Origin: Paraescarpia echinospica
Lineage: Eukaryota; Annelida; Polychaeta; Sabellida; Siboglinidae
Assembly: GCA_020002185.1 (NCBI GenBank)
Contig: CM034538.1
Location: 64,938,005 to 65,002,004, forward strand
Length of the DNA stretch: 64,000 nucleotides
Direction: 5' to 3'
The notes beneath the pieces are model-generated. The model had not been told where the DNA came from and did not search any database. It saw only the letters and a list, made by a program, of their open reading frames with translations. A program made the position numbers and the translations under genes. Shown here piece after piece: positions 10,027 to 21,249 of the stretch. The stretch's first letter is position 1, and every line of letters starts with the position of its first letter.

Positions 10027-12900
10027 ATTCGCAGGGGGACTCGCAGAGAAGCCTGAAACTGGAGGCATACATAAAGACAGCAAAAATAATTCAGCAAAGA
10101 ACAGTCTGGAAAAGTGTTCTGAAGCTGGGTATAAATGTGTTTGTTTAAATGCAAGGAGTATAGTAAACAAAAGAAATGAACTAAACATTATGGTAGAAGA
10201 TATTGACCCTCACATAATAGGTATAACCGAATCATGGGCAACCACCGATATATCAGATGCCGAATTGGGACTGACAGGATATGTAATGTTTAGGAAAGAT
10301 AGAATAGGAAGAAGGTGAGGTGGAGTTATTTTATATATTAAAGAATCTATCCAGGCTTATGAAATAAAATTAGACAGAGAAGCAGATTGCGAAGAAGCTG
10401 TTTGGTGTAACATAGTTACAGGAAACTCAACGTTAACGGTTGGATTAGTTTATCGAAGTCCAAACATAAGCATAGAAGAGAATGAAAAAATACAAAACGC
10501 TATAAGGGAAGTGAGCAAACGGGACTGTGTTATTATGGGGGATTTTAACCATGGGCATATAAAATGGAAATCTCTACAGAGTATGGGTAGTGAGGACCAC
10601 AAGTTTTTAGTTTTAGTACAATATAGTTTCCTTTCTCAACATGTGCTAGAACCAACCAGGGGAGAGAATGTGTTAGACTTAGTTTTGTCCTCACAAAATG
10701 AATTAGTTGACAATGTTAAATTATGTGAGCCTCTGGGAAGTAGTGATCACAACCAGATACATTTTACCATCAAAGTAAAATCAGAAAGAAATAATAAAAA
10801 GCAGTTCAGGAGAAATTTCCACAAAGGAAGATATAAGGAAATGAGGAAATATTTAGCAAAGATAGACTGGAATAATACACTGAAGAATAAGACAGCAACA
10901 GAATGCTGGAATATCTTAAAGAATGAAATAGAGTGCATCGTAGATAAATTTATTCCCTTCAAAAAACAAGGGAAACGGACCAGAAAGAAATACTTATCGA
11001 AAGAAGCCATAGAAAAATTAAGTATAAACAAATGATGTGGAAGTCATATAGACATACTGGAAATGACGAAGACTACAACATTTATAAAGAAGCACTAAAC
11101 CAAGCTACAGCTGAAATTATAAATTCAAAGAGAAGCTATGAACATAAATTAGCTTGTAATATAAAACATGACAGCAAGAGTTTTTATGCGTATGTTCGAA
11201 GCAAACAGAAAGTTCAGGATAAGGTCGGTCCTCTAGAAGATAGTGCTGGAAATATAATATCAGAAGGATTCTTAATGGCAGAAGACCTAAATGAGTATTT
11301 TAGTTCAGTGTTTACCAGAGAAGACACTAGTTCACTGCCAGTACCAGAGGCTAAGTTCAAGGGGGCAGAATCAGACTATTTAAGACAGTTAATTGTAACC
11401 CCAGAAATGGTAGCTAAGAAAATTAGGGCTATGAAGGAAAATAAATCACCTGGAGTGGATGGTATTCCACCCAAACTACTATTGGAAATTGTAGAACAAA
11501 TTAGCATACCGCTTGCAACAGTTTTCAACTTGTCATTAGAAGAGGGAGTGGTTCCTTTAGAATGGAAAGAAGCAAACATTATACCGTTATTTAAAAAAGG
11601 TTCGAGAAACAAGTCAAATAATTATAGACCAGTTAGTTTAACATCGGTGATTTGTAAATTATTAGAAAGACTAGTTAAAGATCTCATGGTGGATTTTCTT
11701 GTTAAACATAACTTGATAAACCCATCTCAACATGGGTTTCTAAAAGCGAGGTCATGCTGAACAAATATGTTATGTTTTTTGGGAGATATCACTAAGTGGG
11801 TAGATGATGGATCACCAGTATATATCATCTACTTAGATTTTCAAAAAGCTTTCGACAAAGTGCCACATCAGAGATTACTGCTTAAACTAAAAGCCCATGG
11901 CATAGGAAATGGTATAATTAACTGGATATAAAAATGGCTGATTGACAGAAGACAACGGGTAGTTGTTGATGGGGAGGCTTCAAACTGGAAATCAGTTTTG
12001 AGTGGGGTTCCACAGGGATCAGTACTGGGACCTATATCATTCTTAATATATATAAACGATTTGGACGATGATATAGCTAGCAAGGTGTTGAAATTTGCAG
12101 ATGATACAAAAGTATTTAGAAAGATTAAAAGTGATGGGGATAGACAGCATTTACAAGATGATCTTGACAGGTTGATCAAATGGTCTGAAAAGTGGCAAAT
12201 GTTGTTCAATTTTGGGAAATGTAAATGCCTTCACACAGGACATGGGAACGAATATGTAGAATATACAATGGGGGGAACTGTACTAAGTACTACTGTAAAA
12301 GAAAAAGACTTAGGGCTGACAATTAGTGTTGACATGAAGGTTTCAGAGCAGTGTGGAATTGCAGCTTCAAAGGGAAATCAAATCCTTGGATTGATTAGGC
12401 GAAATATAGCATACAAAGAAAAAGAACTAATAATACCGATGTACAAAACAATAGTTAGGCCTCATTTAGAATATTGTATACAAGCGTGGAGGTCATACCG
12501 CAAGAAGGACATAGATATGCTAGAAAGAGTACAGAGGAGAGCGACTAAAATGATACCAAAACTGAGGGATCTTAGTTATGAAAAACGCCTAAAAGAATGT
12601 GGTTTAACAACACTAGAGACCAGGAGACTGAGAGGAGATCAGATAGAAGTGTTTAAAATATTGAATGGTTATGAAAATATTGATAGAAATATTTTTTTTC
12701 AGTTAAGAAAGATAGAAGGACTAGAGGACATAAAGTTACATTAGTAAAGGAGCAGTGTAGATTAGACGTGAGAAAGTTCTCATTTTCACAGAGGACTGTG
12801 AATGAATGGAACAGATTATCTGATGATTGTGTGGGTGCTAGTAGTGTGAATATGTTTAAAAATAAAATCGACACATACCTCAGAAGGGCTGGTTATATGT
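10022..12900 (+). pseudogene. CR1-like LINE ORF2: AP endonuclease and reverse transcriptase, lightly broken
   Basis: ORF2 nicks the target and reverse transcribes the element RNA. Endonuclease motifs appear in order: LNARSIVNKRNEL, ITESWA, GDFNHGHIKW and GSSDHNQI. RT motifs follow: KNKSPGVDGIPP, NNYRPVSLTS, LDFQKAFDKVPH, SGVPQGSVLGP and catalytic KFADDTKVF. The C-terminus ends RTVNEWNRL and FKNKIDTYLRRAGYM. Lesions are few: TGA at 10316, a frameshift near 11030, TGA at 11758, TAA at 11929, and a one-base slip at the T8 run near 12693-12700. No ATG starts the frame near ORF1; it opens at 10022, overlapping the ORF1 stop, so termination-reinitiation or an upstream start is implied. The damage pattern suggests a relatively recent but inactive insertion. 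Confidence 0.88.
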
Positions 12901-13079
12901 AGATAAAAGGGTTGGACTCTCGATAAGCCAAAGAGCTTCCTTGTCCACCTGCCATCTAGAGTTAATTATCTGGATGGCAATCTTGTTAAATCTTGTTAAA
13001 GATTTTATCACCATTTTGACCGATACCACAGACGGCGGTAGCGGTGCGTCCAATGGATGAAGATCGTTGATAGGCGAAC

Positions 13080-14060
13080 GGCAAATCCCCCAAAAGTGCT
13101 TTATTTTATGAATTTAAATGCCCCCCCTACACACACCCAAATGTTATATCATTGGAAAGCCCTACATCTCCCCGTCACGAATAGGCCTGTCGTAGAGTTG
13201 CCAAGTGGAGCAGTAAGCGTGAATCCAATGTCAAAGAAGGTCACCATCAAATCGATCAATTTTAGAAATTGGGCGCTTCCGAAAACTGTTTAATATTACA
13301 ATGGCTATCTAGCTACTTTATTTAACTACAAAATGGCGAAGTTATATAGCGTTTGAAAGCGTATTGTCGCACCTTATAGATGGTGTACGATATGATGCTG
13401 TATCCGGGAATTATAAAAGTGAAGACAAAGTCAAACAAGGTCACCCATCAAATGAAGAATATTCGAAAGTTTACAACGCCACGAACATCATAAAGTTACA
13501 CTGACTGTGTTTTTACTTCACCACTACAGACAATTCATATACTGCATGAAAGAAAAATTTCTCCCCGTCACAATGCTGTAAGTTGTGGCGCTGTGAGGTG
13601 AAGCATTTTGTGTGGAGCGGCGTTCAAACAGGGTCACTGTCAATTGTTGAATGTTAGAAATTGAGTTATTCCGCAAACGTTACACAATTTTATTGGTTGC
13701 GTCACCTACATACTCATGGCCACGTCATATACTACTGGAAAGCATAATTTCTCGCCGTGTAAAGGAGGTATAAAGTCGAACCATCGAATGACGCAGTACG
13801 CGTGTAGTGAAGGTCAAACAAGGTCCCCATCAACTTCTTCTTAATACTCAAAATTACGCCGTTCCATAAACATTATACAATTACAATTTTTGTCTATCTA
13901 TTTGTCAATGTACACAAGGCAACATCATATACCATTGGAAAACGTATTGTATCCCCGTCAAAATGAGGTATTACATGGGACTGTTTAACAGAGCTACAAT
14001 TATGTTAAGCGGACGTTGAACGGTCAACATCGATGTAGTTACCATTTAGTTTTACAACAC
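13080..14060 (+). repeat. Diverged tandem satellite, ~190-200 bp period, about five units
   Basis: An anchor resembling TCATATACCATTGGAAAGC starts at 13145, 13342, 13535, 13725 and 13925, spaced 197, 193, 190 and 200 bp. A second anchor (CAAACAAGGTCACCATCAA) sits at about 13232, 13430, 13625 and 13813, and a third (CCCCGTCA) follows the first by about 25 bp in several units. Identity between units is low, so this is an old array. No coding potential. Confidence 0.75.
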
Positions 14061-14184
14061 CTTGGAAATCGAGCAATTTTCTTTTCTTTTTGTATCTGCA
14101 AAATATTTAATCATCACAAAGGATTGCACATTTGATGAGTCAATTTGCTGAGGCTACTAAAAACATTCTACCCACCTTTACTTT

Positions 14185-14605
14185 CTATTCACTGATATCG
14201 TCGTCATCGTCACGTAGGACGTCTTGGTCGCCAGTCGAACGTGGGTTTCCACAGTTTTCATTCCCATGACATGTGCACAGCTCTGTGCAACACAAACTGT
14301 TCTGACTGCATGAACAATTGATTGTGCAGCGACTTCTACTTGAGAAGGAACAGATGAGTCCTCTCAGGAGCTCTGACGCCATTGGACCTTTGAAGAAGAC
14401 AGGTACAAGTTTGCCATTCTTTCTCTCCCTGTGCTACAGTGGGGACCCAGTGTCTGTCTTGGCCACATGTGAAGACATCCAAGTCTTCGTTTGCCACTGT
14501 GCCCGCCTTGCATGTTCCTTGAAACTTGCTTCACATGGGGGAAGCTTCGTCAACGACCTGTCCTTCTTGTTGATAAGCCTTAGCCGCAAACGGTTGAGTT
14601 TGATG
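14185..14605 (-). pseudogene. Unnamed Cys-rich-tail protein, C-terminal part, copy 1
   Basis: On the minus strand from 14605 one frame reads LPPCEASFKEHARRAQWQT, then a stop, then KNGKLVPVFFKGP, then a Cys-rich tail: CTINCSCSQN, LCCTELCTC and ENCGNP. It ends with an acidic run and stop at 14185. I recognise this layout (LPP-x-ASF-EHARR, short linker, C-x-C-rich tail) from a multi-copy uncharacterised family in invertebrate genomes, and the same layout recurs at 20545-21045. Function is unknown; the tail resembles CXC-type metal-binding repeats. One in-frame TAG breaks it. The upstream part is cut off where an L2 tail begins at about 14606. Confidence 0.6.
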
Positions 14606-15270
14606 TGTGCACCCTTCTATGTGTCCCTTAGATCTCCAAGATCTACATTGGCTGCCGGTACGAGAACGCGTTCGTTTCAAGGTCCTGGTATTCGTGCACA
14701 GAGCTGTCAACAAGTGTGGGCCCGTGTACCTGAGCGAGCTTGTCTACCTCTATGTGCCCACCAAGTCCTTTCGGTCAGCGGGAAATCGTCAACTTGCGAG
14801 ACCGCGAACAAGATGCAAAGTCGGAGACGCGAGTTTTATGGCAGCAGCTCCGGACCTCTGGAACGATTTACCCACATCAATGCGTGAACTAAACAGTGAA
14901 GCATTTTTTAAAAGCGCATTAAAAACACTCTATTTTAATCGATATTTTAACTCCAGTAGCCGCAACAGTCACGGATCAGCGGAGTGATCTACTTGTTTTC
15001 AATGCATGTAATGAACACTGAGACTTTTAAGAGCACTTTTAAACACTCTCTTTTAATCAATATTTTAACTGCTATTGTGACTTTTAGACTTGGCATTAAC
15101 CTTTTATCAATCTATCTTTTGTTTATATGACACGGTAATACTAATATTTAAAGATATTTTTTTAATATTCATTTTTTTACTTAATTCATTACTTTTTTGA
15201 TTTATTACTATTTTACATGTAAAGCGCCTTGAATAGTTTCTAACTAGAGTTGGCGCTATGTAAGTATATT
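14606..15270 (+). pseudogene. L2-like LINE 3' end (C-terminus and 3' UTR)
   Basis: Codons from about 14607 encode DLHWLPVRERVRFKVLVF, GPVYLSELV and AAPDLWNDLPTSMREL, the standard L2-clade C-terminus, ending at 14985. The 3' UTR carries TGTAAAGCGCCTTGAATAG and TTGGCGCTATGTAAGTATAT (about 15219-15272), the typical L2 terminal signature. The copy is 5'-truncated and lies directly against the minus-strand Cys-rich pseudogene, so it probably inserted into it. Confidence 0.85.
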
Positions 15271-15274
15271 TATT

Positions 15275-15700
15275 TATAAGTTGTACAACGCTGCTGTGAA
15301 TGCCCGCGTTGCTGATAGTGCAGCCTCTTTATCGCTGTTTCCTACGTCGGCAAGATTCATGAAGTGGCCTGCCCCTTCTGCGCGCGGTCCTATTCAGCAG
15401 TTTTTACAGAGTTATCGTCATCATGTCTACCAAACGCTTCCACAACTGTGTCAGCTCTCTGAAATCCTGTCAGAGGTTGGCTGAAATATGCTACCGCTAA
15501 TGCATCAATTGAATTAAATTGGTTCCTCGCCATCATTTGAATGACGGCCATGGCATCCCTACTATACACTGTGGTTGCAGAGGTGCTTTATGGTAGTTCA
15601 GATACTCTCTCGCCTTGAGCGTCTAGTTGATGGCCCAGTTCCGCTTCGTTAGTTTTCCGCATTGTACCATCAGCATGCAACATGGCCATCGGCACTGGCC
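15275..15700 (+). other. Unassigned stretch with a short open frame
   Basis: A 67-codon plus-strand frame (15281-15484) has a coding-like composition (ARFMKWPAPSARGPIQQFL) but no family I can name. The rest to 15700 shows no signal. It could be host DNA displaced by the flanking insertions or a LINE relic. Confidence 0.3.
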
Positions 15701-15711
15701 CTAACATAATT

Positions 15712-18131
15712 TCAGCACCTCGCCAACGACAGGGCTCTGCGGAACACAACCTCTGGACTAATAGCTGCTGTTAAAACGCCTCCCTTGCCACACTTCAACT
15801 TGGTCTTTTTCGCCATGTCAGCAAATATTATCAGGCCTGACTTGCTGATGGGGCTGTATAGGCTGCACGTTTCACCTGATTCAAGTACACATTCAATATT
15901 TCTCCCATCTATTTGCATTTTAGGAAGTTCGATTTCCTTTTGGGGCATGTGAAACACCATGAATTTATGTTTTTTTGTTTAAAGAAAGTTTGTTTGCCTT
16001 TAACCACCTGCATATATTTTGTAATTCTTTATTTAAGTTTTTAATTTGGACTTGGCTATCCGGAGATTGGAATTTATTCAATGTACTAAAAAGAGAGGTG
16101 TCGTCTGCATACATTATGAATTTTAAATGATCACTTGAAAATATTATGTCATTAATATATATATATATATATATACATATATATACATATATATTATATA
16201 TATATATATATATAATAAACAGAAGGGGTCCTAAAATAGACAAGTGTTTATGGCAGTTTCTTCCTACTAGTAATCGCCAATTTCAACATATTGTATACGA
16301 TTGTGTAAGTAGTGTTTACATATATCTAGTGCTACACCATTTATTCCATAACAATTAAATTTTTGTAATAATATGTTATGATCAATTGTGTCAACGGCTT
16401 TAGAAAGGTCTAAGTGCATGTTTATTGGAGTTGCTGATTGGTCAAGTTGTTGGACATTTCTGTCTATTATTTCTAGAGAGGCTAGTTCCGTGGAATGGTT
16501 TTCCCTAAATCAGTATTGATTCTCATAGTATAAGTTATTGGAATTAAAATGTTCATGTATTTGATTAAACATAAATCTTTCAAATATCTTGGAAATAGCT
16601 GGTAAGATAGAAATTGGACGATAATTATCAAAGATTGTCTCATCACCAATTTTTAAAAGTGGAATAAGTTTAGCAATTTTTAATTTATTTGTATTGGTTA
16701 TTTGCGATGCAAGTGTAGAACCAATATTAATGAAAAATGAACTAAATGTATTTGCAATAATATTCTTGTCAGTTATTGTTTCACCATCAATTAAAAAAAA
16801 ATCAGGAAATGTTTATTTCCCTGTCTTTCTTTAAATAATTTGTTTAATCATAGACCACATTTTTTTATATCGTGCTTATTTAATTCAAAACTGGATTGAC
16901 AATATGCTTGTTTGGCTAATCTAATATTTCTTTTAATAATTTTATTATATGTATCAAAATGTGTATTGAGCGAAACATATTCTGCTGTGCCTATATGAGT
17001 ATGTTTAAGTTTTTAATACAATTTATCTATAAATTTTATTGGTCTAATGATATCTTGTGTAATCCAATATGACTGTTTGTGTTTATTATATTTAATGACT
17101 TTAGTAGATAAGAATTTATCCACAGCAGTAGTAATTTTTTTATCAAGACGGTTGTAATTGTCGTTGGGATTAGTATCTCTATCCTTGTTTAGTTTTTTTA
17201 AATAAATATTTGAATGCATCAATTCTATTTTTAAATGTTCAAGGCTGTCAGTATTTTGTTGTCTAATTCTGATAAATGTAGGGACATTTGTAACAGTTGC
17301 ATTGCAATTAAGGCATATGAAATACGGAAAGTGATCAGAAATGCTGCTGATTAAAATAACGGCTGATGATTTTAAAATATCTTTTGAGAATTTGCATAGA
17401 AACTTATCAATAAGCGTGCAGTTAATATTTAAAAAACGTGTTGGTAAAGTATTTTTTGGGAAGAAACTATGTGCTGTGATTGTATCAAAATATTCACATA
17501 TTATGGGTTTTTTTTCTTCAGTAGATCAATATTATAATCTCCGGCTAATATTACCTCACCTGTTAGGGTTTGCAGATGATCTAATTTAGAGCATACTTCT
17601 TCTATGCATGTTTGGTAATTCTCAATGACACCTCTAGGAGGTCGGTATATATTTCCAAGCATGATTTTTGTCTTGACGGTGTTTGATGTTATTTCAATAA
17701 ATTGTTCTTCCCATATGTTTGACTTTGTACAAATACCTAATAATTTATAGTTGTAATTTTATCAAGATATATTGCTAGGCCAGCGTGAGCATTATACATT
17801 CTGCCTTGTGATATTAAATTGTAACCATCAATTTGTAAAAAGGAGGTATCAGAATCATCCTTAAGCTACGTTGCTTGTAAACAAAGAGCGTTAACTTTAC
17901 AATTATTGTTTCTAAGTATAATAACAATTAAATTGTTGCGTTTATACATTGACAGTTTAGACTTAGTATTGTAAATTTGTCCTGTTTGTTTTTTATGTGA
18001 TTAATTAAGTCCTCATCATCATAATATGGGGACTGGTGAATTATATTTAATTCACCATCTTCATCATTTGTATCTATTCGCAAAATATGATTTAACGAAT
18101 TATTTTCTATACCACCGTAACTTCCTAACAA
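15712..18131 (-). pseudogene. LINE ORF2 (endonuclease and reverse transcriptase), heavily broken
   Basis: The endonuclease start (LSLNCQCINA) is near 18000-17930. Unordered remnants of the endonuclease follow to about 17300 in shifting frames. RT signals are clearer: NYRPISILPAI-KIFERF near 16630-16560, LDLSKAVDTIDHNILL near 16430-16370, FIMYADDTSLFS near 16120-16085, and ICRWLKANKLSLNKKT near 16010-15965. A clean but frame-shifted tail with FMVFHMPQKEIELPKMQI runs from 15970 to 15712. The catalytic Asp-Asp pair survives but the frame does not. Confidence 0.7.
16155..16215. repeat. (TA)n microsatellite inside the LINE RT
   Basis: About 60 bases of TA with occasional C, splitting the RT between its motifs; it encodes the spurious YIYIYI run. 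Confidence 0.9.
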
Positions 18132-18538
18132 ACGTTCAGTATTGATTATATTTAAAACAAAACATTGATTGTCAAATTATTCAAATTAAACAGCATGACA
18201 AGATTCATTTTACTGTTAACAAAACACATTAAATTTTTGGCAAATCATATATAAAACGCATGTAACGAGCATGCATCTGAATAGTACATTTAAAGGAGAT
18301 GCCGCATGCTCCACATTAGTGCATTTTAAACTAGTCATAATTTAGAGAAGTAACAATGTGTAAATGAACATTTCAAAAGAAAAAAATGTGTTAAAAAACA
18401 AAACAAAACATTCATACATATAAAGGTCGCATAAAGTAGATTATGCAAGTGACTTTCCATTTATACGTAGTCCGTTTCAGTTAAAAATACCTGATTATAG
18501 CCAGATAACCCTCTGGCATTAATGCATTGTTCGCACAG

Positions 18539-19081
18539 TCACACAAATGCCTTTACGTCTTCTTTGGATTTCACGTGAACGATTTGCTCTCCCACTCTGA
18601 CGAAGACATTGCCATTTTTCGCCCACACAGTTTTTATCTCCTTGATGTTGCTGATGCAGAAGCGATGTAGTTCAGCATGTTTTTTTGTTAACAGTTCGTA
18701 CATGTAAACGTTGGTGCCTTTAAGGGTTTTTCGACCGGAGTAGATTTCATCTTTTTTATGAGTCGCAAATTTTATGACCATGGGTCTTCCTTGGCGTCGG
18801 TTGTCACGGTTGTCACGGTTGTCGCGGTTGTCTCTGGTTGGTAGTCGATGGGCTTTGCAAATGTCGCTTACGTTTATCGTGACATCTGGGAATTTGTTCT
18901 GGACAAAAGTAACGAAAGTGTTTTCATCTGTCTCGTCTGTTACCTCGGGCAATCCATTTATAACCAAACAGTCTCGTCTTGAGTATTGTTCGATTTCGTT
19001 CAGTTGTGTTTCCATATCAACGTTTTGTTTTGTTACGATTTGTAATTTGTCGGTGAGAGTTTGAATGGTTCTTTTCAGCAA
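18539..19081 (-). CDS. LINE ORF1 protein (coiled coil plus RRM-like), main open part
   Basis: RNA-binding ORF1 of the minus-strand LINE. The 180-codon frame starts with a coiled-coil segment (TLTDKLQIVTKQNVDMETQL), followed by EQYSRRDCLVINGLPE, the recognisable opening of an L1-type ORF1 RRM-like domain. A DNR repeat linker and a C-terminal domain ending HVKSKEDVKAFV follow. Upstream codons to about 19320 continue the coiled coil in shifted frames, so the natural protein was longer and the start at 19081 is not authentic. The linker codes DNRDNRDNRDNRR from a tandem 9-bp repeat. Confidence 0.65.
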   Translation of the reverse strand: MLKRTIQTLTDKLQIVTKQNVDMETQLNEIEQYSRRDCLVINGLPEVTDETDENTFVTFVQNKFPDVTINVSDICKAHRLPTRDNRDNRDNRDNRRQGRPMVIKFATHKKDEIYSGRKTLKGTNVYMYELLTKKHAELHRFCISNIKEIKTVWAKNGNVFVRVGEQIVHVKSKEDVKAFV

Positions 19082-19334
19082 ATACTATTCTTTTGTTAGT
19101 TTTTGATGATCAGTCGCTATTGCAATTTCATTTTGCATTGATTCCAGCATTGTTTCCACCATTTTGTGATGCATTCCACAAATTGGTTTATCATATCCGC
19201 TATCATGGTGTTTTCTTTCTGAAGCATCAGTTCCATTATATCTTGTTGCTTCGTCAGAATATTTTCAATATTGTCGTAGCGGTTGCTGTCTCTGCGGTCG
19301 ACATTGTCACTTCACTCGCTTGAACAATCTGTTT

Positions 19335-19890
19335 TGTCTTTGAGTTTGTCTTGGCATGTTGAGAAGTTGAATAGTCTCAGCAATTTACCTCGAAGTCGCA
19401 TCTTATTCACTCAACGACGGAGGCCATGCGTGACCGACGTAATCACTATCTCAGCTGACTTTGGTGCACTGCCACCGGTCGCGCTTGGACAGGCAGGCAG
19501 CCAGCTGTGAAATGGCGAACGCAACAAGTATTCAACAGGTAATCATCACGGTCCGGTGACGATCTCTACTGGCTGCAGGTAACGTAGACACCTGTAGTGA
19601 ACAGAATTTTGCACAAATGTCAAAAATCACATAGAGTCAACTCGCCCCATCTGCGTCAGCCACATCCCGGTCAACTTACGGAAACCCCTACAAATTTCCA
19701 GGTTCGAACGTGAAGTCTGTCAATGAAATTCTGCTGCTTATTTGACGAGGATCATCAACGCACCGACATCACTGATCACGTGATACCAGACCTGTATATG
19801 TATGTAGATAATTGAGATAATCTTTCAAATAGTAATACAAGAACCAAACTCGGCATGGACACTCACAAGGGACCACTTTTTGAAAAAAAG
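19335..19890. other. No gene recognised
   Basis: Upstream side of the minus-strand LINE; possibly its 5' UTR. Nothing identifiable. Confidence 0.35.
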
Positions 19891-19897
19891 CCCGTTA

Positions 19898-20080
19898 ACC
19901 ACCGGAAATTTCAAGATGGCCGCTATTGTTTCAAGATGGCCGCCATTTTCGACATAAAACTAGTATTTTCGCCATAAAATTTGACAGAATGGTCCAGTTT
20001 GAATTATCTTGGTGTCGAATCATATGTTTTTGACTATGCAGAAGCTGAATTTCAATCTTTAAATCTCCCCAGATGCAGCT
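19898..20080 (+). repeat. Dispersed ~175-bp repeat with GATGGCCGCCAT words, copy 1
   Basis: Matches 22253-22420 in the same orientation. Shared pieces include AAGATGGCCGCCATT-like, CGACATAAAA, ATTTTCGCCATAA-ATTTGACAG and GTCGAATCATATGTTTTTGA, then CTATGCAGAAGCTGAATTT. This copy has the AAGATGGCCGC word twice. It has no coding content. Confidence 0.75.
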
Positions 20081-20540
20081 TTCTATAATTTCTCATAGAA
20101 TATATTAAAAAGGCTTGGGATGCAGTTATATATTACAAGATGAACGTAAGTTTTTAATATACATTTTATTGCCATTCATTAAGCAGTACACAAGGAATGT
20201 GTAATGCACCTTCATAATTCTAAATCAACTGCTTACCCACACATTTTGCTAAGTGCCTGTTACTGTACCATCAGAACAATCAAATGGTGTCCAACACAAT
20301 AATTATGTCGCCATGTAAGAGCTGTGAGTCAGTCTGGTCAGATGTTCCGTCACGTCAACAATAATACAAACAATCGACTGATAAATCAAAACTTGTTTAT
20401 GATTTAAAGTGTCTCTTGTTTGTCGTTTATTACTGTCTTTGCACTTACAACACTTATCAACTTAGTGTTCACTTAAAATTACAGTACGAACCTGTTTGTC
20501 CTACATGGCTTTGTAGTGTTTGTCCACATTGTCCACATAG
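20081..20540. other. No gene recognised
   Basis: AT-rich sequence between a dispersed repeat and the Cys-rich pseudogene. Nothing identifiable. Confidence 0.35.
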
Positions 20541-20544
20541 TGTC

Positions 20545-21045
20545 TTTGTACTTATCGCACTCCTAGAGTCATGCATACAGATGATGAGTTAGTCCTGGCA
20601 TCTGCAGCTGCACAGGTGAGAACGAAACCACAGCATGTGCACATTACACAACGTTCCTTCTTGCATCCACACCTGGTCAGCTGCTGACAGCTCTGTGCAA
20701 TGGATGGCAGCATTTTTTAGACGATCTGCCACAAGTCACCATCCTTTTCCCATCCCCAGTCAGTTGGACTTTGGATTTCCGGTTGGCAGACTATTGACTG
20801 ACTCCATATGCAGCCTGTCTAGAAGGCGGCAAGCTTGACATGCTGAAGGAGAACAGCTCGAGTGGGGGAATGGCTTTGTGTGGTCTCTGCTTTCGAGCAA
20901 ACATGTCGAGACGTGCATCATCAACACCAGCAACTGTATTTGACCTGTCATACATTATTATTACAAACTTGCCAAGCGTTGTTTATGATCTGGCCCCTTC
21001 GGTCCGGTCAATAAAACAATTTACCACTGTACGTCGGCCGCTGTA
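20545..21045 (-). pseudogene. Unnamed Cys-rich-tail protein, C-terminal part, copy 2
   Basis: Minus strand from about 21040. One frame reads FVIIMYDRSNTVAGVDDARL and continues MFARKQRPHKAIPP. A one-base loss in the C run after IPP shifts the frame, which resumes PTRAVLLQHVKLAAF, a stop, CIWSQSIVCQPEIQSPTDWGW, a second stop, LPSIAQSCQQLTRCGCKK and further Cys pairs. The order (ARL-MF-RK, IPPTRA-LLQH-K, SPTDWGW, SCQQL-RCGCKK) fits the same uncharacterised invertebrate family as 14185-14605. I know of no established function. It lies between the two copies of the 175-bp dispersed repeat. Confidence 0.65.
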
Positions 21046-21249
21046 ATTTGGTCGTGCGATCGATATCGATGTTAATAATCTTGTTGACGTGTTGTGCCGG
21101 TCGAACAGAGATCTTAATAACGTGGTTTGTTTCGTAGACAATTCCAACTCGTGGCTGTCAGCGTAGCAGACGTACGTCGGAGTGGGTGGTAGCTAGTCCA
21201 CCAAGTGGAATCGTTGCGTTCTGGCAAAAGCTACACTGTCTTCGCAAGG

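Larger units (their letters stand above)
8640..13000 (+). mobile_element. Nearly full-length CR1-like LINE (family here called CR1-A)
   Basis: ORF1 (8761-10026) and ORF2 (10022-12900) are followed by a short 3' UTR. The element ends in two copies of TCTTGTTAAA (12981-13000), the tandem 3' terminus expected of CR1-type elements. The 5' boundary is not sharply defined; the sequence after the preceding LINE tail at 8640 is taken as the 5' UTR. Five further partial copies are in this window: 34720-35065, 36350-36696, 54391-55166 (minus), 55167-55742 and 59216-60650 (minus). The minus copy ending at 54391 keeps the same two-unit terminus, confirming that end. Confidence 0.85.
15700..19330 (-). mobile_element. 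Minus-strand two-ORF LINE (Jockey/CR1 group), decayed
   Basis: Reading the minus strand from 19330 down: a coiled-coil/RRM-type ORF1 (about 19320-18539), an endonuclease region opening near 18000 with LSLNCQCINA, a long decayed middle, and an RT with DNYRPISILPAISKIFERF, LDLSKAVDTIDHNILL and catalytic FIMYADDTSLFSTL. The gene end is near 15712. Many stops and shifts affect ORF2. A (TA)n microsatellite sits inside the RT. The two ends are not defined by terminal repeats, so the limits are approximate. Confidence 0.75.
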
